Shown in pieces: positions 7,826 through 17,278 of a stretch of DNA of 64,000 bases (positions within the stretch are counted from its first letter, which is position 1; every line of letters starts with the position of its first letter). The stretch lies in contig NZ_FXEH01000006.1 in NCBI RefSeq assembly GCF_900176565.1, positions 124,001-188,000 of the forward strand, written 5' to 3'. Source of the stretch: Thalassobacillus devorans. GTDB taxonomy: Bacteria > Bacillota > Bacilli > Bacillales > Halobacillaceae. Made by a program: the position numbers and the translations under genes. The notes below the pieces were generated by a model, which was given only the letters and a program-made list of their open reading frames with translations, did not search any database and was not told where the DNA came from.

Positions 7826-9074
7826 GTTTTTTATCATGCTGGCCCATACGTATTTGAATCGGTTAAAATCGAAGTCGTTTCTTATTACGACTGGTGTCAC
7901 GCTGTTACTTATTATTGGTCTTGCTAACTTTGAGATGATAACCGAACGGTTCACCGGAAAAGAATCGGATGAAAACCAGAAAGTGGCGGTTATTGGTGAG
8001 CGGGAAGGGTTACTGGAGCCATTGCAAAGTTATTTGGATGGGCAGGATACTACGATTGAACTTGCTGCCTTTGAAGGAACGAAAGAGGAAGCCGAGCAGG
8101 CAGTGCAAGATGGAGAATATACAGCTTTCATCGACATCGCTGAATCGGATGGAACTCCAAACGCCACCTATTATGCGAACCAAATAGCCAACACAAATGT
8201 AAGCAATCAAATCCGCGAAGCGCTTCAGCAGGTAAAGGTCATGATAGCTGCAGAGCAGGCTGAGATAGACCCGGAAGTATTCCAACAGATTTCAGCACCT
8301 GTCAATTTTGAGACCGTAGCTTTAGAAGAAAACGCGAAAACGGAGGAAGAACTGAGTGAAGCGCGCGGCCTTGTCTATGTCATGCTGTTTATCATGTATT
8401 TTGCTGTAATCATGTATGGCAACATGATAGCCATGGAAGTAGCAACAGAGAAATCAAGCCGTGTGATGGAAATATTGATTTCCAGTGCTTCTCCCGTCGC
8501 CCAGATGTTTGCTAAGATTTTCGGTATTGCTTTACTCGGACTATCGCAAATCACGTTATTCATGGTTGTTGGTTATCAGGCAGTTAAAATGAATCAGGAG
8601 ACGATGACGGGCGGTGTTTTTGACTATTTTGGACTGAATAATATGGAGATCAGTCTATTCGTCTACTTGATCGTTTTCTTTATTCTTGGGTATCTTCTTT
8701 ATGCTACGCTCGCTGCTATGCTCGGTTCACTCGTCAGCAGAATCGAGGATGTACAGCAATTGATTGCCCCGATGACACTGGTTATTGTCGCAGCCTTCAT
8801 GATTGCTATGTTCGGACTTAATGCCCCGGATTCAGGGTTTGTTACGGTTACTTCGTACATCCCGTTCTTTACACCGATGCTGATGTTCTTGAGGGTCGGC
8901 ATGCTGGATGTGCCAATTTGGGAGGTGGGACTATCCATTGGTATGCTAATCGCCACGATTATGCTGCTTGCGGTCATTGGTGCAAGAATCTACAGCGGTG
9001 GAGTATTATTGTATGGGAAGTCTTCCTCGCTGAAGGATATCAAAGCAGCCTTACAGCTGTCGAAAAAAGAATAA
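7818..9074 (+). CDS. yhaP: ABC exporter permease YhaP (NatB-like)
   Basis: The 418-residue permease of the ABC-2/NatB class begins at the ATG (7818) behind AAAGGTGGG rather than 11 codons upstream inside yhaQ. It has one N-terminal transmembrane helix (about 20-38), a large extracytoplasmic domain to about residue 170, and five to six further helices, with the conserved EKSSRVMEILISSASP segment between them. It pairs with YhaQ to form an exporter of unknown substrate. A terminator follows directly. Confidence 0.9.
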   Translation: MNKFFIMLAHTYLNRLKSKSFLITTGVTLLLIIGLANFEMITERFTGKESDENQKVAVIGEREGLLEPLQSYLDGQDTTIELAAFEGTKEEAEQAVQDGEYTAFIDIAESDGTPNATYYANQIANTNVSNQIREALQQVKVMIAAEQAEIDPEVFQQISAPVNFETVALEENAKTEEELSEARGLVYVMLFIMYFAVIMYGNMIAMEVATEKSSRVMEILISSASPVAQMFAKIFGIALLGLSQITLFMVVGYQAVKMNQETMTGGVFDYFGLNNMEISLFVYLIVFFILGYLLYATLAAMLGSLVSRIEDVQQLIAPMTLVIVAAFMIAMFGLNAPDSGFVTVTSYIPFFTPMLMFLRVGMLDVPIWEVGLSIGMLIATIMLLAVIGARIYSGGVLLYGKSSSLKDIKAALQLSKKE

Positions 9075-9078
9075 TTGG

Positions 9079-9113
9079 TAAACCGCTGGGGTTATTCCTG
9101 GCGGTTTTTCTTA
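9079..9113 (+). terminator. Terminator after yhaP
   Basis: AAACCGC (9080-9086) pairs with GCGGTTT (9101-9107), followed by TTTTCTT. Confidence 0.8.
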
Positions 9114-9148
9114 TAAACAAGGTTCATTTTCCTGTTAAAAGAAGAGTA

Positions 9149-9179
9149 GCAGCCAAGGCTTAAAGAATAGCCTGGCTGC
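9149..9179 (-). terminator. Weak terminator of the 9191 small gene
   Basis: GCAGCC with AGGCT pairs with AGCCT and GGCTGC (one bulge). On the minus strand it is followed by the T-rich run TACTCTTCTTTT. Confidence 0.5.
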
Positions 9180-9190
9180 CAGCCAGGAAG

Positions 9191-9343
9191 TTATTCCCCC
9201 ATATTCTTTTTGCCATATTGCATGTTCGTTGTCTGGTGTTCGGGTTCATCAACAAATGGATCGACGGGACCCTGGTTTTTCTTTCCCTTTACACTAGCCG
9301 CACTTTTAGCGCGCTCGGATGGGTTTTTCTTTTGTTTTGGCAT
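9191..9343 (-). CDS. Small basic hypothetical protein (50 aa)
   Basis: The ATG at 9343-9341 is preceded at 8 bp by AGGAGGTG, an excellent ribosome binding site, and the frame runs 50 codons to TAA. The product begins MPKQKKNPSERAKSAASVKG and ends QYGKKNMGE; it is Lys- and Ser-rich in the first half and acidic in the middle (DPFVDEPEH), with no membrane segment. The composition recalls minor small acid-soluble spore proteins, but I cannot assign a known one. It lies between yhaP and yhaO on the opposite strand. Confidence 0.7.
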   Translation of the reverse strand: MPKQKKNPSERAKSAASVKGKKNQGPVDPFVDEPEHQTTNMQYGKKNMGE

Positions 9344-9422
9344 CGGAAAAGCACCTCCTTGTACTTAGCATTTCATAACTTCCTGAAAAATTGCTATCGA
9401 ACGTGCATTCGTTTTTTTGCTT

Positions 9423-9431
9423 TGCTACAAT
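9423..9431 (+). promoter_or_regulatory. Extended -10 promoter of yhaO-yhaN
   Basis: TGCTACAAT at 9423-9431 is an extended -10 element 33 bp upstream of yhaO. The -35 region (GTGCAT) is poor, as is common with extended -10 promoters. Confidence 0.45.
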
Positions 9432-9463
9432 GAAAGGAAACAGGGAGAAGGAGAGGTACACGC

Positions 9464-10687
9464 ATGAAACCTCATCTTAAGTTCATTCATTGTGCTGATT
9501 TACATATAGATAGTCCATTCAAAGGGGTGGGGGAGCTGCCGCCTCCATTGACATGGCAGGTTAGGGAAAGTACATTCTTTGCTTTGGATAGGCTGGTCGA
9601 TCAGGCGGTAACCCATAAGGTTGATTTTGTTTTGATGGCCGGAGATTTATTTGACGAGGAAATAAGGAGTCTACGGGCGCAAATCAAGCTTCGGGACGCT
9701 TTTCGTAAGCTAAAAGACAACGGGATCAAGGTGTATGCCAGTCATGGGAATCATGACTATTTGTCAGCCGACTTCCATCCGGTCACATATCCCGACAATG
9801 TTCATGTCTTCCAGGAGGAACAGGTAACCCACGAAGCTTTTTGCAAAAACGGAGAAACACAGGCCATCATTTATGGATTCAGCTATCATAACCGGGCGGT
9901 CACGGAAAGAAAAGCAGCGGAATACATTCGTACAAACGATCATGCCTATCATATTGCCATGCTGCATGGCAGTATTGAAACCAATACGGAACATGACGTT
10001 TATGCTCCCTTTCGTCTTGGGGAATTGAAGGAAAAAGTGATGGATTATTGGGCACTTGGTCATATTCATAAACGGACTGTATTAGCCGAAGCTCCACCGA
10101 TTATTTATCCTGGCAACATCCAGGGAAGATCCATCAGAGAACCTGGTGAAAAAGGCTGTTACCTCGTAGAAATGGGAGAGAACGGAACGAATTTGACCTT
10201 TCTGCCACTTCAGGCGTTCCAGTTTGAAACGTTCCACTTATCTACGAAAGCCGAAAGTTTTGATGAACTTGAACAAATGATTGCAACAAAGAAGGAAGAA
10301 TGGAGAAACACAGGACCGGCAATCATCCATTTACATATTACCGGAGGGGAAGGACTGGCAACTCTTCGGCATCATCATGAAGAGATGGAGGAGCTGGTGG
10401 AGATTATTAATGAACAGGAACAATCGGAAGACCAATGGTTGTGGATCAGAAAAATGGATATCGAAGCTGTTTCTCCATGGGATGAAGGGCAGCTGATGCA
10501 GGAAAAGCACTTTGTAGGGGAAATGCTCCGCCAATTTCAGCAGGCTGAAGAGATGGACGACTGGCTGAAACCACTGTACTGTCACCGTAAGGCCCGTAAA
10601 CATTTAGAAGTTTTGAGGGAGGAGGAAAAAGAGCAAGTGCTGCAGGAGGCTAAGGATTTATTACTTATGGAATTATTGAAGCGATGA
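9464..10687 (+). CDS. yhaO: SbcD-like DNA repair exonuclease subunit YhaO
   Basis: The 407-residue metallophosphoesterase shows the SbcD/Mre11 motifs: CADLHIDSPF near 10-19, GDLFDE near 61-66, SHGNHDYLS near 91-99, MLHGS near 166 and GHIHKR near 195-200. These residues bind the two catalytic metals. The partner YhaN follows 16 bp later, so the two likely form an SbcCD-like end-processing complex. B. subtilis has the same pair beside yhaM in addition to a canonical sbcDC. Start ATG behind GGAGAAGGAGAGG. Confidence 0.92.
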   Translation: MKPHLKFIHCADLHIDSPFKGVGELPPPLTWQVRESTFFALDRLVDQAVTHKVDFVLMAGDLFDEEIRSLRAQIKLRDAFRKLKDNGIKVYASHGNHDYLSADFHPVTYPDNVHVFQEEQVTHEAFCKNGETQAIIYGFSYHNRAVTERKAAEYIRTNDHAYHIAMLHGSIETNTEHDVYAPFRLGELKEKVMDYWALGHIHKRTVLAEAPPIIYPGNIQGRSIREPGEKGCYLVEMGENGTNLTFLPLQAFQFETFHLSTKAESFDELEQMIATKKEEWRNTGPAIIHLHITGGEGLATLRHHHEEMEELVEIINEQEQSEDQWLWIRKMDIEAVSPWDEGQLMQEKHFVGEMLRQFQQAEEMDDWLKPLYCHRKARKHLEVLREEEKEQVLQEAKDLLLMELLKR

Positions 10688-10703
10688 GAGGAGGGGCGAG
10701 TGT

Positions 10704-13631
10704 ATGAAAATCACCTATATACATATATATGGATTTGGAAAGTGGCAAAATTTCACGTTGCATCTGGAAAAAACGAATTTTCCGATCATGATTGGGAAAA
10801 ACGAAGCAGGAAAGTCGACAATCCGGAAGTTTATCTTATTCTTACTTTTTGGATTACCTCCGAAGCAACGTGAATTTTATCAGCCGAAAACAGGGGGCAC
10901 GGTAGGAGGCAGAATGGAACTTCTCCTGGATAATGGAGAGAAGATGATGGTTGAGCGTCTCCATGATCGGAATAATGGAGCAGCGGTCTGTTTGTTCCCG
11001 GATGGGACAGAGAAAGATGAAAGCTGCCTGCACGCATTGTTAGGAATGGGCCGCCATACGTATGAAGCGATTTTTTCCTTTGAAGCTGCTGATCTGACTG
11101 ACCTCCATAAAATAGACCAGAAGGATCTTGGAGAAACATTACTTAATATCGGCTTGACAGGATCAACTCGGATCAATGAAACAGAGAGGGCATTGGGACA
11201 GCAGCTCTCCGCACGATTCCGCCCCCAAGGAAAGAAGCCGCCAATCAACCAGCGGCTGCAAGAACTCGACAAGATAAACGAGAAGCTAAAGGAAATGGAA
11301 CGAGAAGAAGCGTCTTATCAGCAGCTGAAAAAAGAACAGCAGAAAACTAAGGATCACCTGGAATTATTGTGGCATCAAAAAGAAACAATACAGGAAGACT
11401 TATTTCGTCTGCAACGATTGCTGCAAGTGAAAGATGTAGTGTTAGCCTACCATCAGTATGCGAGCTCCAGCACAGAAAAGCCGGTGGAATTCCCGGTTGA
11501 TGGAAAAGAAAGGCTCCATGCCCTCAAGGATCAATTGCTGCCATTAGAAAGTGAGCAGCAGCTCGTCCTCCAGCGCATACAGGAAAATGAGCAGAGATTG
11601 GAAAACCTCCAGAACGCCAAGCTTTCTCCCAAGCTGTTAGAAGAAATGAAGGAATTATCAGTTGCTCTTCCTGACATACAAGACTCGATAAGGAAAGAAG
11701 AGGAACTAAAAGAACGCATCAGGGAATACGAATATAACGTTACTCGTGAGTTGAAAGAGTTGAATATCAATCTCACCCAGGAAGCGCTGGCGAACTATGA
11801 TTTTCCATTCTTTTTAGAAGAGGAATGGGCACAGGCTGCCAGACAGAAAGAACGCCTGGAAGGTGATGAAGAGCGCATGAAGGAACAGGAGTATCTGCTG
11901 TCAGCTCAGGAAAAGCATATAGAAGATAGAAGGGCAGAATGGGAGGATCAGCTCCTGGATGAACGTTCTTATCATCACTATATAACGGACTTGGAAGCTT
12001 TTGAACAGAAGCAGCGCCGTGGCGGGGGAAATGAAGGATCAGCGTCTGATAAACGGCAGCGACAGGCGAAGCAGACATTTGGCCTGACTGCTGGCCTGGC
12101 AGCGATTGGACTTATGACTGCATGGCTGCTGTCCTCTTTGCCTGTTGCCATGTTTGCTCTTCTGATGCTTATTGGCGGCTATTATATTTATAGACAGTCA
12201 ACTTCGTTGGGGGCTGAGTTGTCCCAGGAACCGGACGTGTCTAATCTTTCTGAGGATGAATATCATTTATATCGTAATAAAGTCGACCAGCATGAAAAAG
12301 CCTCCTATGAACTGGAGCACCTGCAGGAGCAATGGCAGCGTTCTTCTGTAGAACGGATGAAGCTGGAAGAACAAAAGCAATCCATTTGTAGCCGGCGTGA
12401 GCGACTGAACCAGCTGATAGAAGAGCAGCGCAAACAATATCCTTTTCTTTTAGAAGTATCACCAGTTCATTGGGGACGGCTCTATCATGCAGTAAAACCG
12501 TTACAGGAACAATTCCGCCAGGCCCAAGAGCTGAAGGAAGAAGTTGCTTCCCTGGAAAATGAACGGAAAAAGTATACGGTGCAATTGGAGACGTTTTTAA
12601 CAGCCGCTGGATGGGAATGGAACGATAATCAGCTTTCTGCGTTGATTGGTTATTTTTATGAGGGAGAAAAAGCAGTTCAAGAAACAGACCGGGATCGTGT
12701 ACGCTTAGAGGCCGATATAGAAGACCTGCGGGAGAAGAAAAAACAGCTGGAGATAAGGATGCTACCGTTCAAAAAGGAAAAGAACTCCTTATTTGAGGCA
12801 GCGGGATCAGAAAATGAGCAGGACTTTTTACAGATTGCTGAAGCAGCCGAAGCAGAAAGGAACCGTCGGGATAAACGGGAAGACTTAAGAAGGCAGCTGA
12901 CAACGATATTGAAAAAGGATGATATCGAGGGTTATCAAGTTATGGAGAAAGTACCGGATTATCAGCTGCTGGAACAACAACTAACACAGCTCCAAGAAAA
13001 ATTACAACACGTAGAGGAAGAGCGGGATAGCAGAAGGCAAGAGCTTGCTGACCTCCATAATAAACTATCTAAGCTGGAACATGCAGCTTCTTTTTCTGAG
13101 CAACGTCACCAGCTGCAGGCAAAGCGCGATGAACTGCAGGCAGAAGCAAGAGAATGGGCTGTCCTGCAAACGGCATACAACATGTTGCTGCAAACGAAAG
13201 AAGTGTATCAGCACACGTACTTACCTGATGTATTGGACCGGGCGAGCGACTTGTTTTCCCGGCTGACCGAAGAAGCCTATCATCGAGTGCATTTTCACCC
13301 TGAGCAGGGGGATTTGCAAATAGAAACGGCTGATGGTTTCAGCTTCAGTGCTTCTGAACTTTCCAGAGGTACGGCAGACCAGCTTTATGTCGCATTACGT
13401 CTGTCGTTGAGTGCCGTACTATCCAGTGAAGAACGCCTGCCATTTCTTATTGATGATGCATTTGTTCATTTTGATCGTACAAGAACCGGAGTCATGATGG
13501 ATATCATCAAGGAGCTCACCGTTTCCCATCAGGTGTTTTTGTTCACGACCAGAGAGGATTTGGCTGATAATACGTCCGGGGCTGCAACGATCAAACTCTC
13601 GGACCGGATAGCAGGCGGGTTAGCTAATTGA
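10704..13631 (+). CDS. yhaN: SbcC/Rad50-like coiled-coil ATPase YhaN
   Basis: The 975-residue protein has an N-terminal ATPase half with Walker A MIGKNEAGKSTIRKF near residues 29-43, long coiled coils on both sides of the centre and a C-terminal half with the ELSRGTADQLYVALRLSLS signature and Walker B LPFLIDDAFVHFD. Unusually for a Rad50-like protein, two hydrophobic segments sit near the middle (about 452-490, LTAGLAAIGLMTAW and ALLMLIGGYYIY), suggesting the apex is membrane-inserted; this is also the pattern of B. subtilis YhaN. No CxxC zinc hook is seen. It pairs with YhaO. Confidence 0.9.
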   Translation: MKITYIHIYGFGKWQNFTLHLEKTNFPIMIGKNEAGKSTIRKFILFLLFGLPPKQREFYQPKTGGTVGGRMELLLDNGEKMMVERLHDRNNGAAVCLFPDGTEKDESCLHALLGMGRHTYEAIFSFEAADLTDLHKIDQKDLGETLLNIGLTGSTRINETERALGQQLSARFRPQGKKPPINQRLQELDKINEKLKEMEREEASYQQLKKEQQKTKDHLELLWHQKETIQEDLFRLQRLLQVKDVVLAYHQYASSSTEKPVEFPVDGKERLHALKDQLLPLESEQQLVLQRIQENEQRLENLQNAKLSPKLLEEMKELSVALPDIQDSIRKEEELKERIREYEYNVTRELKELNINLTQEALANYDFPFFLEEEWAQAARQKERLEGDEERMKEQEYLLSAQEKHIEDRRAEWEDQLLDERSYHHYITDLEAFEQKQRRGGGNEGSASDKRQRQAKQTFGLTAGLAAIGLMTAWLLSSLPVAMFALLMLIGGYYIYRQSTSLGAELSQEPDVSNLSEDEYHLYRNKVDQHEKASYELEHLQEQWQRSSVERMKLEEQKQSICSRRERLNQLIEEQRKQYPFLLEVSPVHWGRLYHAVKPLQEQFRQAQELKEEVASLENERKKYTVQLETFLTAAGWEWNDNQLSALIGYFYEGEKAVQETDRDRVRLEADIEDLREKKKQLEIRMLPFKKEKNSLFEAAGSENEQDFLQIAEAAEAERNRRDKREDLRRQLTTILKKDDIEGYQVMEKVPDYQLLEQQLTQLQEKLQHVEEERDSRRQELADLHNKLSKLEHAASFSEQRHQLQAKRDELQAEAREWAVLQTAYNMLLQTKEVYQHTYLPDVLDRASDLFSRLTEEAYHRVHFHPEQGDLQIETADGFSFSASELSRGTADQLYVALRLSLSAVLSSEERLPFLIDDAFVHFDRTRTGVMMDIIKELTVSHQVFLFTTREDLADNTSGAATIKLSDRIAGGLAN

Positions 13632-13691
13632 AATTATTAATGGTAAAATGTTTTCAGATTAGATAGGGATGGATGAATGGAGGGTTTTCCT

Positions 13692-14258
13692 GTGGCGAAA
13701 AAAGGACAACAGACAGATTGGGGTAAATATGAAGAAACAGTGGAAAAGTTCATCCAGGTGATTGCGAAAAATATGAGCCTGTATGGGGTTACTCCTTCCA
13801 TCGGCCGTTTGTATGGAGTTTTGTATTTTGCAGACGAACCCATGACGCTCGATGAAATGCGCGACGCCCTGGCGATGAGCAAGACGAGCATGTCGACAGG
13901 TGTCCGTGCATTATCCGATATGAAAATGGTCGAGCCAGCGTTCAAACGCGGAGTGCGGAAGGACCTGTATAAGTCGGAAGAAGATTGGTATAAATCATTC
14001 ACTACATTATTTGGGAGCCGTTGGCGCCACCATACCGAAACAAACATCGAGGAAGCGGAAGAAACGATCGCCAAACTCGAAAAGATAGCAGATGAATCTG
14101 AAGATGAAGAGTTGCAAGAAAGAGTTTTAGCGGACATTGAGCGACTGCGTTACGCCAAAAATTATTATCGCTGGCTGATGGAGTTTATCCGCGTTGTGGA
14201 ATCCGGAGAAATTTTTCAGTATGTACCCAAAATCGATCAGCATGAAGATGATCGGTGA
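13692..14258 (+). CDS. GbsR-family transcriptional regulator (1 of 2)
   Basis: The start is best placed at the GTG (13692) 7 bp after GGAGGG; an in-frame ATG at 13677 overlaps that site. The 188-residue product is a GbsR-type winged-helix regulator: PSIGRLYGVLYF leads into the DNA-binding run DEPMTLDEMRDALAMSKTSM and GVRKDLYK. Helices 100-188 form the dimerisation and ligand part. GbsR proteins sense choline and control betaine synthesis or uptake. This copy sits between yhaN and yhaM, not next to osmoprotectant genes, and shares many residues with the copy at 19815. Its targets cannot be read from position. Confidence 0.85.
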   Translation: MAKKGQQTDWGKYEETVEKFIQVIAKNMSLYGVTPSIGRLYGVLYFADEPMTLDEMRDALAMSKTSMSTGVRALSDMKMVEPAFKRGVRKDLYKSEEDWYKSFTTLFGSRWRHHTETNIEEAEETIAKLEKIADESEDEELQERVLADIERLRYAKNYYRWLMEFIRVVESGEIFQYVPKIDQHEDDR

Positions 14259-14340
14259 TGGGTGAACTCATATAGACCGATTCCGAGGAAAATTACAGGT
14301 AGCGTTGTTCTTTTTTGTTGGTAAGCGGGGAGGAGATTTG

Positions 14341-15288
14341 ATGAAGAAAGGGATAGCTAATTATAATATCGGGGATGGTTTTGACGGATTTATGATGATT
14401 AAATCCGCTTCTAAAGGAGTGGCGAGCAACGGGAAACCTTTCCTGACGTTAATATTGAAGGACGCAACAGGAGAAATTGAATCGAAGCTTTGGGAAGCTA
14501 CATTCGAAGATGAAGCTGTATTTCAAGCCGAAGAACTCGTGAAATTAAGTGGAGAGGTAACCAGCTTTCGGGGACGCCCCCAATTGAAAATCCAGTCGAT
14601 CCGACCTGTTCAGGCAACGGACGGGGTAGCGCGGGAAGACTTTATTGAGAAGGCTCCTATTAAAAAGGAAGCATTGATGGAGCGGATCACCGAAGCCATT
14701 TTTGAAATGAAAAATCCGAATATCCAACGCCTGGTGAGATACTTCGTGCAAAAGTATCAAGAGGCATTGCTGACGTTTCCAGCCGCCACTAAAAATCACC
14801 ATGCTTATGTTTCAGGACTCGCTCACCATATCGTATCAATGCTTAACTTAGCGCGGGAATTGAAAGAGCTGTACCCTTCGCTGAATAAAGATTTGTTGTA
14901 TGCCGGCGTGATACTTCACGATTTAGGCAAGCTAAAGGAATTATCTGGAGCGGCCGCTCCTAATTATACAATGGAAGGAAAATTGATTGGGCATATTCCG
15001 ATGATGGTCCAGGAGATCGGTCAGGCTGCGGAAGAATTGAAGATTAATACGGAAGAAGTGACCATCCTGCAACACCTGGTCCTATCACATCATGGCAAGA
15101 GTGAATGGGGGAGTCCGAAGCCGCCACTCGTACGGGAAGCAGAAGTCCTTCATCTTATTGATATGCTTGATGCTAAAATGAATATGCTCGATCGCGCCCT
15201 TGGTAAAGTGCAGCCAGGGGAGTTTACCGAACGGTTATTTTCTATGGAGCAGCGCTCCTTCTATAAACCTTTATTCGAAGATAAATAA
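14341..15288 (+). CDS. yhaM: 3'-5' exoribonuclease YhaM
   Basis: Starting at the ATG behind GGGGAGGAG, the product is 315 residues, close to the 314 of B. subtilis YhaM. It has an N-terminal OB-fold (about 10-100, with [20 protein letters not shown]) and an HD domain: [15 protein letters not shown] near 156-170, ILHDLGKL near 199-206, and [12 protein letters not shown] near 252-263. It degrades RNA, and single-stranded DNA with manganese. The 12-codon upstream extension in frame lacks a ribosome binding site. Confidence 0.93.
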   Translation: MKKGIANYNIGDGFDGFMMIKSASKGVASNGKPFLTLILKDATGEIESKLWEATFEDEAVFQAEELVKLSGEVTSFRGRPQLKIQSIRPVQATDGVAREDFIEKAPIKKEALMERITEAIFEMKNPNIQRLVRYFVQKYQEALLTFPAATKNHHAYVSGLAHHIVSMLNLARELKELYPSLNKDLLYAGVILHDLGKLKELSGAAAPNYTMEGKLIGHIPMMVQEIGQAAEELKINTEEVTILQHLVLSHHGKSEWGSPKPPLVREAEVLHLIDMLDAKMNMLDRALGKVQPGEFTERLFSMEQRSFYKPLFEDK

Positions 15289-15349
15289 GGCATATACGTC
15301 CGCTTGTCCGCATAAATATTAGTACAAAGCGGACAGGGAGGATCATGCC

Positions 15350-15547
15350 ATGTTATTCGGAATTCCAATTTGGGTTTACTTTTGCATCCTGTTCATCTTC
15401 CTGAGTGGTTATATGGCTTATAAAGCAATGCGTGCCGAGAAGAAGCTGGAACACCAGTTTATCGAACGCGAAGGCCAGGTCTATATCCGACGTATGGAAG
15501 AGGAGCGTGAGCAAAGAAAACATAATAAGTCTGTTGCTTCAGGTTAA
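15350..15547 (+). CDS. yhaL: Sporulation protein YhaL (65 aa)
   Basis: A single N-terminal transmembrane helix (residues 5-25) is followed by a charged tail with RAEKKLEHQFIEREGQVYIR, the YhaL family pattern. GGGAGGATC precedes the ATG. It follows yhaM by 61 bp; in that gap TGTCCGC (15305-15311) and GCGGACA (15329-15335) form an inverted repeat. In B. subtilis yhaL lies beside prsA and its loss affects sporulation. Confidence 0.88.
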   Translation: MLFGIPIWVYFCILFIFLSGYMAYKAMRAEKKLEHQFIEREGQVYIRRMEEEREQRKHNKSVASG

Positions 15548-15571
15548 TGATTGTTTTTTCCTCCTTTATGA

Positions 15572-15614
15572 TGAAGCTGTCTGAACTTACATGTCAGGCA
15601 GTTTCTTTTTGTTT
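15572..15614 (+). terminator. Terminator after yhaL
   Basis: AGCTGTCTGA pairs with TCAGGCAGTT (with G-T pairs) and is followed by TTCTTTTTGTTTT. Confidence 0.7.
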
Positions 15615-15635
15615 TAAAATCATAGCGTCAACGAA

Positions 15636-15671
15636 ACATAAAAACAGCCAGGCATGGATGCCTGGCTGTTT
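15636..15671 (-). terminator. Terminator after prsA
   Basis: A stem of AAACAGCCAGGCAT and its complement near 15642-15671 is followed on the minus strand by TTTTTATGTTT. Confidence 0.88.
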
Positions 15672-15680
15672 CGTCTGTCA

Positions 15681-16565
15681 TCAACCTTCTGCAGGTTGTT
15701 CTGGCTTGTCGAATAGTCCTTCAAATTCATCAAGTTTTACGTCAATTTCAGCATCTTCCATCATTTTATCCATTTTGGCCTGGAGTTCCTGCTGGTCAAC
15801 TTTTTCGGAAGCCAGTTGACGTTTGATAGTATCTTTTTCTTCTTCAAAAGAACCAACATCTTCTGCTTCTCGTTCATCGGTTTTCTTTATGATATGAAAA
15901 CCAAATTCCGTTTCGATTGGCTCACTGATTTCTCCGACTTCCAAATCGTAAGCTGCATCTTCGAATTTGGCCGTCATCTCACCTGTTGAGAAGAAGCCAA
16001 GTTCGCCACCCTTTTCTCCTGAGCCAGGATCAGTAGAATGCTCTTTGGCCAGTTCAGCAAAATCTGCTCCGTCATCCAATTGTTTTTTGATATCTTTAGC
16101 TGTTTCTTCATCTTCGACAAGAATGTGGCTCGCTTCTACTTCTGTTTTCATTTTATCGTAATAAGCCTGCATTTCATCTTCCGCTACTTCGACATCTTCC
16201 ATTGCTGCTTTCTCCTGGAGCAGGCTTAGTCTAAGTGTATCTTTGAAATCTTCTTCATCTTTGAAATTATTTTGCTGAAGGATCATTTCGAATTGGTCAC
16301 CGTATTGTTCCTTCATTTGCTCAAGTTCTTTATCTACTTCTTCTTCAGAGACTTCATAGTTGGCAGATAGAACTTCAGACATGACCAGCTGCTGAAGTAC
16401 TGCTTCACCATTCTGGTCTTTTAATGCTTCGTAAAATTGTTCCTTTGTGATATCTCCGCCACTTGTTTCAACAACGACTTCACTATTGTCTTCCGCATCT
16501 GAACTGCAGGCAGATAAGGTTAATACTCCTGCTGCAAGTGTGGCAGCGACTGCAAACTTTTTCAT
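15681..16565 (-). CDS. prsA: PrsA foldase lipoprotein (parvulin-type PPIase)
   Basis: The 294-residue precursor has a lipoprotein signal with lipobox LSAC (Cys20). A parvulin domain runs from about 135 to 225, recognised by VEASHILVEDEETAKDI, LAKEHSTDPGSGEKGGELGF and TEFGFHIIK. It folds secreted proteins on the outer face of the membrane and is essential or important for wall enzymes in bacilli. The mature protein is very acidic, in keeping with a high-salt exterior. TAGGAGTG lies 9 bp before the start. It is transcribed away from yjcZ. Confidence 0.95.
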   Translation of the reverse strand: MKKFAVAATLAAGVLTLSACSSDAEDNSEVVVETSGGDITKEQFYEALKDQNGEAVLQQLVMSEVLSANYEVSEEEVDKELEQMKEQYGDQFEMILQQNNFKDEEDFKDTLRLSLLQEKAAMEDVEVAEDEMQAYYDKMKTEVEASHILVEDEETAKDIKKQLDDGADFAELAKEHSTDPGSGEKGGELGFFSTGEMTAKFEDAAYDLEVGEISEPIETEFGFHIIKKTDEREAEDVGSFEEEKDTIKRQLASEKVDQQELQAKMDKMMEDAEIDVKLDEFEGLFDKPEQPAEG

Positions 16566-16755
16566 TCCTCAAACACTCCTATTATGTAATTATTCTAGAC
16601 GTAGGGCAGTAAACAACCTATGACATAATATAACATAACCGAGTTAGCAAAAACTAGTACGTTTTTCAAAATATTAGGGATGGGGGGCATGCGCCTATCC
16701 AAAGGATGGGGCAGCTGCATAGGATACTGTACGTATCAGATAAGGGGGTGAGGTT

Positions 16756-16839
16756 ATGAGTCGAGGATATGGTGGCGGTTTCGCTTTGATCGTCGTGCTA
16801 TTCATTTTGCTCATTATTGTAGGGGCAGCATGGCTGTAA
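16756..16839 (+). CDS. YjcZ-family sporulation peptide (27 aa)
   Basis: A 27-codon frame reads MSRGYGGGFALIVVLFILLI then IVGAAWL, almost identical in pattern to YjcZ-type peptides: a Gly/Tyr start followed by one FALIVVLFILLIIVGA membrane helix. These peptides are made during sporulation and inserted in membranes; the molecular role is unknown. The ribosome binding site is AGGGGGTGAGG. CATAGGATA at 16718-16726 resembles the sigma-K -10 CATANNNTA, though the -35 AC is not well placed. A strong terminator follows. Confidence 0.85.
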   Translation: MSRGYGGGFALIVVLFILLIIVGAAWL

Positions 16840-16857
16840 TCCCTGACAGGTGAATTA

Positions 16858-16897
16858 GAAAAGCCAGACGCTGGTTTAAGCGTCTGGCTTTTTTTGT
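16858..16897 (+). terminator. Terminator after the YjcZ-type gene
   Basis: AAGCCAGACGCT pairs perfectly with AGCGTCTGGCTT around a 6-base loop, followed by a run of seven T. Confidence 0.92.
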
Positions 16898-16932
16898 TTA
16901 TTTAATCTTATTTTTGGAAGTCAATCATGAAG

Positions 16933-17118
16933 TCAGACCGCTGCGTTTAAGACCTCTACATAGGAGGAAATCAATAAAATCGTTATTAATACATTAATCG
17001 TACGGAAGACACGCGGCTGTTTCTCTTTAGACATGTTCGTCTTCGTACATAACGAATGCGTCAGAGAATTTATGATGAGTAGAATGACTAAGGCGTAGAT
17101 GATAAATACGAATGCCAC
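16933..17118 (-). CDS. Small two-helix membrane protein (61 aa)
   Basis: Two transmembrane helices (AFVFIIYALVILLIINSL and TINVLITILLISSYVEVL) flank a short basic loop TKTNMSKEKQPRVFR. The GTG at 17118-17116 follows AAAGGGGGT at about 10 bp; an ATG ten codons upstream (17148) has no recognisable ribosome binding site but cannot be excluded. No family is recognised. It lies in an accessory stretch of small membrane genes between prsA and opuA. Confidence 0.6.
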   Translation of the reverse strand: MAFVFIIYALVILLIINSLTHSLCTKTNMSKEKQPRVFRTINVLITILLISSYVEVLNAAV

Positions 17119-17224
17119 AGCTGGATTACCCCCTTTATTCTTATCCATTACTTTAACAAAAATTAATGTTTTTGAACAGAATTTAATATTTGTAAAAACA
17201 AGACAGAAAGGAAACGTAAATCAA

Positions 17225-17264
17225 AAATCGAGTACAAAACCCTGTGAGGTTTTATACTCGATAA
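17225..17264 (-). terminator. Terminator after the DUF3267-like gene
   Basis: ATCGAGTATAAAACC pairs with GGTTTTGTACTCGAT (one G-T pair). On the minus strand it is followed by TTTTTGATTT. Confidence 0.85.
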
Positions 17265-17278
17265 TCTATCTTTATTAA

